Below, piece after piece: positions 14,038 through 21,359 of a DNA stretch of 21,672 nucleotides; position 1 is the stretch's first letter; every line of letters begins with the position of its first letter. The stretch spans positions 1 through 21,672 of the forward strand of contig PJAB01000720.1 in the NCBI GenBank assembly GCA_002887195.1, in the 5' to 3' direction. Below the pieces are notes generated by a model, which saw only the letters and a list, made by a program, of their open reading frames with translations, was not told the DNA's origin and did not search any database. Both the position numbers and the translations under genes were made by a program. Source of the stretch: Chrysochromulina parva (lineage: Eukaryota > Haptophyta > Prymnesiales > Chrysochromulinaceae).

Positions 14038-16578
14038 ATGCCGATCAGCCGTCGATTGTGCTACGTCTTCATCGTGGCCTTTTTCCTCTTCTGGATCTTT
14101 GCGATCAAGCCTCCTGTGCTCGAGACAGGCGACGGCCGCGTGCAGCAGCGCCGACGAGAGCAGCTCTCGCAGCAGGCGCGCCGCTGGATTTCCGCATCCA
14201 ATGCTTCCAGCAGTCGGCAAAGCCAGCGGCAAACAGCAAAAGAAGAGGTCACGTCCTTCACGCCAGAGGTCGAGGCGACTCAGTCGACGGCGAACTGCCC
14301 CGCGGACCGCCGGCCGTACCACGTACTGCTCACCGCCTCGACTGGGCCGTACCAGCTTTGGCAGACACGCATCTTCTACTACCACTATGTGCGGCTGCGC
14401 GCGACGCTCGGGCCATGCACTGAGATGGGCGGGTTCACGCGGTTGCTGACTAAGCCCAAGAGCGCGCCGCTCGACAGCCTGATGAGCGTGATGCGCACCG
14501 TCGTGGTCGACGAGCTGACCGAGGCGGAGACTCACGGCTTCGTTGTGCTCAACCGGCCCCATTCGGTGCTTGTCGCGCTCAACCGCGGCGACCTCGACTT
14601 CCCCGAGAAGTACCTGTTCATCGCGGAGACTGACCACTTGCTCATGAAATACTTGCCCAACCTCGCCACTGAGGAGCTTGCGGTGGCCTACCCGTTCCAC
14701 TACATGAACCCGAAGCGCGACAGCAAGACGAAGTCGCTCGTACGACGCTTCGCCGGCTCAGATCTCGTGGCCGAGAAGGTGCAGCAGGTTGGCCCGTCGC
14801 CCATCCTGATCCACATAGACGCACTCAAGCGGCTCGTCAAGCCGTGGTACGACCTCTCGTTCGCACTCAAGGTTGACCCGGCCGCTGACGCCGAGTTCGG
14901 CTGGATGCTCGAAATGTGGGGCTACTCGATAGGCGCGGCTGTGGGCGGCGTCGCACACAAGTTGATGGACACGTTGCAGCTCGAGCCTTCGTCGCAGTTT
15001 GGGGTGCGCACGACCGATGCCGCCGGCGAGTACACGCACCACATCCTACACTACACCTTTAGCCACGAGTACTCGCTCGAGGGCGTGCCGATGGTCGACT
15101 CGAGATCCGGGCAACACGGCTTCGACAAGCGCCACTACCAGGCTTGGCTGCCGCGCGAGCTGCAGCGGCCGCCGCGCTGCGCGCTCGAGTCGACGCACAC
15201 CTTGTGGACGCTGCTGCACGACGCCATGGCCGCCCACGACGGTGGCGTCAACTGCTCGGGCTGCACGGGGCGCGGGCATGGGTGGGAGCACGGTGTGCCC
15301 AGCAGCGTGGTTGCGACCCTGATGATGCACTCGAATCAAGACAAGGAGGTGCGCGCGCGCATTGACGCTGGCGACGGCACGACGGACCCGGAGCTCTTGC
15401 GCGCCATGCGCCTTGTCGGCAGCGGGCCGTGGGCTTTCAGCGCCGTGGCGGGCTCTTCGGCGGCGGCGGCCACGGCCGGCAGCGTGGACAGGGGCTTCTT
15501 CTTCCTCCGCGGAGGTCAGCTTCACACGCCCTGGGGGTCGGCCGCTTGGGGACTCTCACGTTCTGGTGCGGGCTCACGCGTGTTCGTGGACGGCGGGAGC
15601 AATGTGCAGACGAGCGATCCGATCGTCATCTACCTCTGTGGCCGTTTGAAATGGACACATTCGGTCCGATTCCAACGCACAGACGGGAGACCGCTCGACG
15701 GTTCGACTGTGCTCAACGGCTTTGACTGGCTCAAAGAGGTGCAGCTGGTGATGACGGCGAGGGAGAGCGGCGAGCAGCAGGTTGGCACGTACGACGCCCT
15801 CTCACACGACGCCCTCGCCACCATCGGCGCAGCGACCATATCTCCCACCGACGAGATTCTCGCTGCCTTCCTCGGTCATGAGGACCCGCGTCCCGGCGAC
15901 GCCGACGCGGCGGCGGTGCGCCGACGGCTGATGGGTACCGGCGGCTGGCCTCTCGGGCGGCTGGGCAACGTCTTCCTTCTCGCGCACGGCGTCGCATACT
16001 ATGAGGGCGCGCATAAGCTTGGCAGCTGGCACGCCGAGGTTACGGGAGGCAAGCCGTCGATTGTGCTGCGCGGCGGCGGCGTGAGCGGCGCGAAATTGAC
16101 CCTCGCGTCGCTCTTGAGTAGCGGCGACGGCACGGACGACCAGCTACAGCTGGACGTGAACTGCTGGAGGCTGTCGAACCGCGCGGCGGGCATTGGCGGC
16201 GAACTCGTCTGGAGGCATCCGGCCTCGCGCTGCTTCCCAACGTGTTCAGACTCGACGCATCAGCTCAACGGCGCGGAGTACGGCAGCTCCGCACTCGCCA
16301 TGCGCGTGGCCAAGTACAAGTGGACGTGGGCGAATGTCCCTGGCTTGGAGTTCGCCTTCCCAGCCGCCGAGCGTGTGGGCGTGCTTGTCACCCCATGGGG
16401 ACACGGCGAGTGGGGGATCACACCCTCCCGCACCGATGTGCTGCTCGCCGAGTTTGCGCAGCAGCGGCACATGCTGCAGTTTGACGACAAGGAGGCCAAG
16501 TTCACGAGCACACGCTGCTCGGACGGCGAGGTCGTTAGAGGGCAGGCGATTGGGTGGACGAAGGGGATGGCATGGTGA
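14038..16578 (+). CDS. HPAT-like glycosyltransferase with long C-terminal extension
   Basis: 846-residue type II membrane protein. A helix at about 8-24 (YVFIVAFFLFWIFAI) should anchor it in the Golgi/ER with the rest lumenal. Residues 94-350 match the family of hydroxyproline O-arabinosyltransferases and peptidyl-serine galactosyltransferases: HVLLTASTGPYQLWQTRI (95-112), EMGGFTR (129-135), VVLNRP (169-174), AETDH (196-200, in place of the plant AEPDH acidic motif), FGWMLEMWGYS (287-297) and HYTFSHEY (338-345). These enzymes add sugars to Hyp or Ser of secreted glycoproteins. The 490-residue C-terminal half is not part of the plant enzyme core. It carries HTPWGSAAWG (496-505) and VTPWGHGEWG (784-793), so it probably holds repeated small domains. 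The start is the first ATG before the anchor. Exact donor and acceptor are unknown. Confidence 0.9.
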   Translation: MPISRRLCYVFIVAFFLFWIFAIKPPVLETGDGRVQQRRREQLSQQARRWISASNASSSRQSQRQTAKEEVTSFTPEVEATQSTANCPADRRPYHVLLTASTGPYQLWQTRIFYYHYVRLRATLGPCTEMGGFTRLLTKPKSAPLDSLMSVMRTVVVDELTEAETHGFVVLNRPHSVLVALNRGDLDFPEKYLFIAETDHLLMKYLPNLATEELAVAYPFHYMNPKRDSKTKSLVRRFAGSDLVAEKVQQVGPSPILIHIDALKRLVKPWYDLSFALKVDPAADAEFGWMLEMWGYSIGAAVGGVAHKLMDTLQLEPSSQFGVRTTDAAGEYTHHILHYTFSHEYSLEGVPMVDSRSGQHGFDKRHYQAWLPRELQRPPRCALESTHTLWTLLHDAMAAHDGGVNCSGCTGRGHGWEHGVPSSVVATLMMHSNQDKEVRARIDAGDGTTDPELLRAMRLVGSGPWAFSAVAGSSAAAATAGSVDRGFFFLRGGQLHTPWGSAAWGLSRSGAGSRVFVDGGSNVQTSDPIVIYLCGRLKWTHSVRFQRTDGRPLDGSTVLNGFDWLKEVQLVMTARESGEQQVGTYDALSHDALATIGAATISPTDEILAAFLGHEDPRPGDADAAAVRRRLMGTGGWPLGRLGNVFLLAHGVAYYEGAHKLGSWHAEVTGGKPSIVLRGGGVSGAKLTLASLLSSGDGTDDQLQLDVNCWRLSNRAAGIGGELVWRHPASRCFPTCSDSTHQLNGAEYGSSALAMRVAKYKWTWANVPGLEFAFPAAERVGVLVTPWGHGEWGITPSRTDVLLAEFAQQRHMLQFDDKEAKFTSTRCSDGEVVRGQAIGWTKGMAW

Positions 16579-16940
16579 GAGTCGCGTGGTCTTAGAGACG
16601 CTCTCATTCAGATTCACACTCATTCACAGCAGATGGTTATGTTTCGGACAACTTTTGTGTTCTCACAGACGAGCGGGCTGCCGTTGGACCAAGTTCGATG
16701 TTGGAGGCTGTGTGATCACACAGTGGTTGGGCCACGGTTCTTGGGCCGATCCCAACTCGATGCCGTGCGGACCTAATGCGGGCCAAGTTCCACGGTGTTG
16801 GGCCGTATAGTCAGCTCAACCATAGTTCAACTCACAACTGTAGTCCAACTGCGAAGAACTTCCAGGCTGACGAACCAAAGTGGTCCACCCTCGTTCACAG
16901 CCTCGTTCACAGACCTCGCCGGCAACATCGCTTCTCTCTC
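16579..16940. promoter_or_regulatory. Spacer and promoter before the membrane-anchored unknown gene
   Basis: 362 bp, more AT-rich than the coding sequence. It contains cctcgttcacag directly duplicated around 16888-16913 and several gggcc words. An in-frame ATG lies at 16776, but the reading from it is unlike protein, and the ATG at 16941 in context ctcATGg is preferred. No ACTTG element is present. Confidence 0.45.
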
Positions 16941-18419
16941 ATGGCCACGTCGCTCCCCATTGGGACCGTCCCTTCGACTTCGAATCTCGCAACACGACCC
17001 CGAGACGCGGCGGCCGCACTTCTACGAAAGGTCGCTGCACAGAAAAAGCTAAAGCAGCAATCGGCTGCGCAGCCACAGGAATCGCCGTCGGGAAAGGTTG
17101 TCCTCTATGCTGCTGCCGGATTAGCTGCTGCTGCTGCTGGCTTTGCTATATACAGGTTTTGGGGGGCGCAAGAGGAGCAAACGGAGGCCGAGGGCCTTGC
17201 ACGCAAGGCCTTAACGCAAGGACACGCACACTTGACAGCAGCGGACATGGCGAGGGTCGTTGCGCTCCTCCAACGACCCTCGCTATCAGAGGCCGAGCGC
17301 CGCCACCTCCTGCGCTGCGTGTGCTCCTTCGAGCGTTGGATGGTGCCAGCTGTACGACGCCAGAGTGATGGCAACGAGCTCGTGTACTCGTTCCGCGGCA
17401 ACGACGGTTCCACCGGCTTTGTGCTCTTCTCGACTGCTGCGAAGCTGCATAGCATTCAGCAGCGCAACGAGCCGCCAGTCGGTCATCGGCAGGTGGCCAT
17501 CGCTCTCAAGGGCTGCGACGTGTGCTCGACGCGAAATCTGTCATTCGCAGCGGTCAGTTTCCTCTCGCTCGACCCCGATGCCGAGGCAGCGCCGCCGCGT
17601 CGCGCAGTCGATGCCGTGCTCTGGCGACCCAAATTCGCGTTTCTTGATGCTTCAAACACAGCTTTGGCCGACCTGGCGGATGCCGTGCGCATGGAGTCGC
17701 AGCTAGGCAACGCGCTCGCGCCCGTCTTAGGTGCCGATCCGCTGGCCGCACGTACATTCGCTGGATACGAGAAGCTGTGGTGTCTCGCTCCATCGGGCCA
17801 CTCTGCCGCGCTCGACTCGCCACTAGGCCTGCCGATCGTGGGCGGCGACGGGGCGTACCTTTTGCTGTTCACGTCCATCGACTTACTCGAGCACGCGATG
17901 CCCGCGCTGCGCAAGCTGTTGGGCGTGGCCGTTGTCATGAGCGGGGTGGTTGATCCAGCCTGTGGACCCGTGCGGCCCAGCTTCCGAAGTGGAGTCAGCT
18001 CTGTCCACGGGAGCGGAGGCGGAGGGAGCGCCGATGGTGCAGGCCATCATCCGCATCGTCCACTATATGAGCCACGGCGCGTCTCGATGGATGACGTCTA
18101 CACGTGCCTTCGAGCCCCTGGCCAGACCCTTCACGGGCTCCACCTCAACCGCCTCGTCCCGGGCCTCAGCCCGAATTACTCTGTGGAGGCGCTCGAGACC
18201 TCAGCCCTGCCCTCTATCTTTCAGCGCGCAGGCGTCGTGCCATCCGCAGTCGCGCGCGGGCCCTCGATGGCGCAGCAGATTGCGAGGCTCGAGGATAGCG
18301 CGGCTGGCGCGTGCACGGGCAACAAGGCGCTCCCCCAAACGATTGTCGCGCTCACGTATATGGCCGCTCACGTTGGCTGCGACGTTGAGTACACAGCGGA
18401 AGCGGGGACACTAGTATAG
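16941..18419 (+). CDS. Membrane-anchored protein of unknown function, possibly two SseB-like segments
   Basis: 492 residues, not assigned to a family with confidence. The N-terminus is basic and Ala-rich (RPRDAAAALLRKVAAQKK), followed by one membrane helix at about 51-71 (GKVVLYAAAGLAAAAAGFAIYRF), suggesting an organelle-targeted or signal-anchored protein. Two later stretches resemble each other and the start of SseB-type domains: LVYSFRG...TGFVLFSTAAKLHSI (about 147-172) and LWCLAPSG...AYLLLFTSIDLLEHAMPAL (about 279-323). Each is a strand-Gly/Ser loop-strand ending in LF(S/T)(T/S) before a helix. A Gly/Ser/His-rich linker covers about 345-380. I chose ATG 16941; ATG 16776 would add 55 poorly protein-like residues. 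The stop lies 160 bp before the riboflavin gene on the same strand. A link between them is unproven. Confidence 0.75.
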   Translation: MATSLPIGTVPSTSNLATRPRDAAAALLRKVAAQKKLKQQSAAQPQESPSGKVVLYAAAGLAAAAAGFAIYRFWGAQEEQTEAEGLARKALTQGHAHLTAADMARVVALLQRPSLSEAERRHLLRCVCSFERWMVPAVRRQSDGNELVYSFRGNDGSTGFVLFSTAAKLHSIQQRNEPPVGHRQVAIALKGCDVCSTRNLSFAAVSFLSLDPDAEAAPPRRAVDAVLWRPKFAFLDASNTALADLADAVRMESQLGNALAPVLGADPLAARTFAGYEKLWCLAPSGHSAALDSPLGLPIVGGDGAYLLLFTSIDLLEHAMPALRKLLGVAVVMSGVVDPACGPVRPSFRSGVSSVHGSGGGGSADGAGHHPHRPLYEPRRVSMDDVYTCLRAPGQTLHGLHLNRLVPGLSPNYSVEALETSALPSIFQRAGVVPSAVARGPSMAQQIARLEDSAAGACTGNKALPQTIVALTYMAAHVGCDVEYTAEAGTLV

Positions 18420-18579
18420 TCCGGTCTAGTGCACGCTCAATACCCGCCAATAGTAGAAAGGGAAAAGGGTCTTCTACAATAGTTCACTGTATCTTCTCGA
18501 CCAGACGCTCGCTGGGAGCTTTTTGCGCCGCCGACAAGGAGGCACTCGCGTCGGCCTCGTACAGTACTTGCCTGCCGTT
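18420..18579. promoter_or_regulatory. Short spacer before the riboflavin fusion gene
   Basis: 160 bp between two same-strand genes. The riboflavin frame is open back to about 18523 but has no ATG before 18580. The upstream gene ends in ctaGTATAG, which looks like a splice donor, and cag precedes TAC at about 18564, so a spliced fusion is formally possible. The simpler reading is two genes with a short promoter. Confidence 0.4.
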
Positions 18580-20553
18580 ATGCCAGTCGAGTGTATTTCA
18601 TCCTGTACGATGCCCACCAATCACGGCCGAATGGCGGTGCGCGTCTATGGGGAGCGCGACCGGGGTGAGGCCTTCTACTCGCAGCACGCATGGGTCGCAT
18701 GCCTCTGGGCAGACTGCGACGACGTCTACCGTGGGAGCGAGCGCGTGCACATGCGCGTGCACGATGCGTGCCTCACATCCGAGGTGCTCGGATCGCTCAA
18801 GTGCGACTGCGCGGTGCAGCTGCGCCTCGCGCAGCAGCACCTGGCACAGCAGGGTGGCATCCTCATCTACACGCCGCAAGAGGGCCGTGGGATTGGCCTT
18901 GCAAGCAAGATCGCCGCATACGGGCTGCAGGAGCGCCAGGGCCTCGACACGGTAGACGCCAACCTAGCCCTTGGATTACCCGATGAGGCCCGCGACTACA
19001 CGCCAGTGCGCACCATCCTCGATAGCCTTGGCGTTCGCTCCGTCGTGTTGCTCACCAACAACCCGTTCAAGGTGCATGCCCTTCGCTCGCTCGGCATCGA
19101 CGTGGCGGGGCGGCGCGCGGTGCTCGCTTCTTCGACACCCGCCCACGCACATGGCTATCTGGAGACGAAGGCACGCCGGATGGGTCATATTCTGACACCG
19201 GAGGCCGAGCGCCGTCAGACGGGCGGCGGAAAGGGCAGCGGCGCCAGCGGCGGCGCCAGCGGCGGCGCCAGCGGCGGCGCCAGCGGCGGCGCCGGCGTCG
19301 GCAGCAGTGGCGGCTACGATGGCGGCCACGGTGACGGCGGTGGGCACGTACTGGCCGGTGGCAGCTGCAGTGGCGTGAATCAGCTCAGGTGCTCCGAGAT
19401 CGACGAGGAAGAGCCCGCGATGGCGCCTGCGATGGCCTCGGCTGCTGCCGCAACCATTCCCTCGCCGCCCTGGCGGCCGTCACTATTGCTGGGGCCGCCG
19501 CCCTCGTCGCCCGCCCGGCCGCTGTGCTCGCCGCTGCCCACGGTGGCGGCCTCGATGCTGGCGCGCCTGCGAAGCGATATCGAAGCCCATGCGGTCTCGC
19601 GCCGCGGCATCGTGATGCCTTTCGTCACCCTCTCGTACGCGCAGGCCCTCGACGGCAGCATAGCGGGGCCACTGGGTGCCTCGGGCCCTCGGCTGCTCCT
19701 CTCCGGCAGGGAGTCCATGACACTCACGCACGGGCTGCGAGCGGTGCACGAGGCCATCATGGTGGGCTCAGGCACACTACTCGCCGACGACCCTCAACTC
19801 ACCGTTCGCCTGGTGCCGGGGGAGAGTCCAATGCGAATCGTACTCGATGGGCGCTTGCGATGCCTCGCCACCGCCAAGGCTCTCCAGCCGCCCATTCCAG
19901 CGCCCTTGGCGAGCAGCGCCGCCGCCTCGGTGGCCGCCTTCATGACTTCGTCCTCCTCCTCCTCCTCCTCCTCCTCCTCCTCCTCCACCTCCTCCACGTC
20001 GTCGTCGACGTCATCTTCTACCTGCCGTCCGCACGCCGTCGTGTGTACGCTCGCGCGTACGCTGTATGACAGCGGCGGAGCCGCCCGCGCGGCCGCGTTG
20101 CGTGCGGCGGGCGTGCACGTGCTGTGTGTCGACGAGGATCACAGAGGTCACCCGTGCCTGCTGAGCTCCCTCCGGCAGCTTCGGCTCCAGCTCGGCGTGC
20201 GTTCGGTGATGATCGAGGGTGGGGCAGCACTGATCGCGAGCTGCCTGCAGAAGGAGCTCGCGCACCGGCTCATTGTCACCATCGCTCCGAAGACACTCAT
20301 CAACGGCCTGCGTCCCGCCGCGGCGGGGCCTTGGCCATCGGCGTCCAGCTCTCCAGCCACAGAGGGCGCCGTTGTCGACGTGGGTCTGCGTCGGGTGCAC
20401 ACCTTTTGCCTCGGCAATGACGTCGTCCTGTGCGCCCACGGCCCAGCAGCTCACGAAGAGCATCAAGCTGTGATGGCTGCGGCGGCGGAGGAGGAGGTAG
20501 AGCCAGCACTGACGGCGACCGCACTTTATCGCCTGCCGATGGCGAGGCTATGA
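18580..20553 (+). CDS. Fusion of GTP cyclohydrolase II and RibD_C/Rib7-type pyrimidine reductase
   Basis: 657-residue riboflavin enzyme. Residues 1-207 are a complete GTP cyclohydrolase II, which opens GTP to 2,5-diamino-6-ribosylamino-4(3H)-pyrimidinone 5'-phosphate: MPTNHG (11-16), zinc ligands Cys64, Cys75 and Cys77 with the family spacing, PQEGRGIGL (99-107), AAYGLQ, DTVDANLALG (123-132), EARDY and LLTNNPFKV. The start matches the E. coli enzyme, where LPT also begins at residue 11. After a Gly/Ala/Ser linker (about 214-262) comes the NADPH-dependent reductase at 344-620: FVTLSYAQALDGSIAG (348-363), VGSGTLLADDPQLTVR (395-410), RIVLDGRL and MIEGGAALIAS (544-554). Neither DHBP synthase (RibB) nor the deaminase (RibD_N) is present. 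A poly-Ser insert (about 457-481) interrupts the reductase. No plastid transit peptide is visible with this start. Confidence 0.93.
   Translation: MPVECISSCTMPTNHGRMAVRVYGERDRGEAFYSQHAWVACLWADCDDVYRGSERVHMRVHDACLTSEVLGSLKCDCAVQLRLAQQHLAQQGGILIYTPQEGRGIGLASKIAAYGLQERQGLDTVDANLALGLPDEARDYTPVRTILDSLGVRSVVLLTNNPFKVHALRSLGIDVAGRRAVLASSTPAHAHGYLETKARRMGHILTPEAERRQTGGGKGSGASGGASGGASGGASGGAGVGSSGGYDGGHGDGGGHVLAGGSCSGVNQLRCSEIDEEEPAMAPAMASAAAATIPSPPWRPSLLLGPPPSSPARPLCSPLPTVAASMLARLRSDIEAHAVSRRGIVMPFVTLSYAQALDGSIAGPLGASGPRLLLSGRESMTLTHGLRAVHEAIMVGSGTLLADDPQLTVRLVPGESPMRIVLDGRLRCLATAKALQPPIPAPLASSAAASVAAFMTSSSSSSSSSSSSSTSSTSSSTSSSTCRPHAVVCTLARTLYDSGGAARAAALRAAGVHVLCVDEDHRGHPCLLSSLRQLRLQLGVRSVMIEGGAALIASCLQKELAHRLIVTIAPKTLINGLRPAAAGPWPSASSSPATEGAVVDVGLRRVHTFCLGNDVVLCAHGPAAHEEHQAVMAAAAEEEVEPALTATALYRLPMARL
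19237..19300 (+). repeat. 12-bp GC repeat encoding the Gly/Ala/Ser linker
   Basis: About four to five head-to-tail copies of ggcgccagcggc encode SGGA repeats that separate the cyclohydrolase and reductase domains. The unit is in frame, so linker length can vary without inactivation. Confidence 0.85.
19951..19986 (+). repeat. (TCC)12 microsatellite inside the reductase domain
   Basis: Twelve perfect TCC triplets encode a Ser run, followed by degenerate acc/tcg serine/threonine codons to about 20022. Being perfect, the tract is probably young and length-variable. It falls in a loop between two conserved blocks of the reductase. Confidence 0.9.
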
Positions 20554-20816
20554 CGTGAGCGTATGCTCTGGTACGTTTACTGGTGCTGAAGTTGATGCTG
20601 TAGTGGCCCGCGCTGAACGCTGCGTTGGTTCTCTCTCGTACTCTGTGGAGAGCTGTTTTTACATCAATACGTTATATCAGCTCCTGTGAGTTGTGCGGTG
20701 TGTGGTAGACCTGGTAGGCTGATGATCGCAGATAGCACGCTCGCGCTATGCGGCTATTGTTTTCGTATAGATTTTTGATTTGACGTTTTGATGTACCCCC
20801 GGTAGTGAGTGAATTT

Positions 20817-20864
20817 GTAACCGCACACGTAACTATGTACGCCGGTCCGGTGTGTCTTGGGTGT
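20817..20864 (+). repeat. Dispersed repeat, right copy
   Basis: Contains gtaaccgcac, tatgtacgccggtccggtg and tcttgggtgtc in the same order and orientation as 265-311. The 3' flanks differ after ggtgtc, which sets the boundary of shared sequence. Confidence 0.75.
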
Positions 20865-20908
20865 CCGGAGTTCTAGAAAAGGTTTTCTTTTGTCTCACCG
20901 GACCGTAC
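20837..20908. repeat. Inverted repeat GTACG(CC)GGTCCGGTG ... CACCGGACCGTAC
   Basis: cggtccggtg at 20843-20852 is the exact reverse complement of caccggaccg at 20896-20905. Pairing extends on both outer sides to gtac with a 2-nt bulge. The interior is 43 nt. The left arm is the core of the dispersed repeat, so the pair could be terminal repeats of a very short non-autonomous element. Confidence 0.55.
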
Positions 20909-21164
20909 CTAACGAGGCGGGCGACCATCGGGCGGCTAGCGGACCCCCCCTTGGCAGGGGGCGGACCGTTGATCCCCCCCTACGCGCGGCCCCCACAAGT
21001 ATAACGGCCTATACGGCCCGGGGTTCATCAGTTTGATGGCACCCGGTGACCCCTTGTACCCCCCCCCTCCCGACACATCGAACCCCCCTTTTCCGTACAT
21101 GTAGGGGAAGTTCGGGAGGTTGTGGAAAAACCATCCACCCTGGGGAGGATTTTTCGGTGTGTTC

Positions 21165-21265
21165 CACGGCCCGCCCCGGGATGGGGGGGCGTCGCGCCGT
21201 AGGGCGATGCGTTTCACGGCCCGCCCCCGGGTAGGGGGGCGTCGCGCCGCAGGGCGATGGCGTTT
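21165..21265 (+). repeat. 50-bp tandem duplication
   Basis: Unit 1 at 21165-21214 and unit 2 at 21215-21265 both run cacggcccgcccc... to ...agggcgat(g)gcgttt, with a handful of changes (cgtagg vs cgcagg, atgggg vs gtaggg, one inserted g). Two copies only, adjacent and in the same orientation. Confidence 0.85.
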
Positions 21266-21301
21266 GTGTGTTTTGTTTCAGAAAGTGGTGTGTGTCAGTC
21301 T

Positions 21302-21320
21302 TGACTTGACTTGTTTTTAC
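21302..21320 (+). promoter_or_regulatory. ACTTG-repeat element near the right edge
   Basis: tcttgacttgacttgtttttactgg resembles the elements before the cyclin and HPAT-like genes (two to three ACTTG units followed by a T run). If the rule holds, a plus-strand gene should start shortly downstream, beyond or at the window edge. Confidence 0.4.
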
Positions 21321-21359
21321 TGGGAGGTGTTTTGGAAGGACAAGCAAGTTTGGGAAATG

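Noticed and set aside
16776..16940. Upstream ATG extending the membrane-anchored protein by 55 residues
   Set aside because: The extension is unlike protein and contains duplicated spacer DNA; the ATG at 16941 has a better context and starts a plausible targeting sequence.
18414..18579. Splicing of the membrane-anchored gene into the riboflavin gene
   Set aside because: GTATAG and a later CAG are in matching phase, but the cyclohydrolase has a natural start at 18580 that aligns with the E. coli enzyme, and the upstream gene has its own stop.
20936..21347. Minus-strand frames over the C-tract region
   Set aside because: Gly/Pro-rich reading follows from C-tracts and the tandem duplication; no domain recognised and two overlapping frames are equally open.
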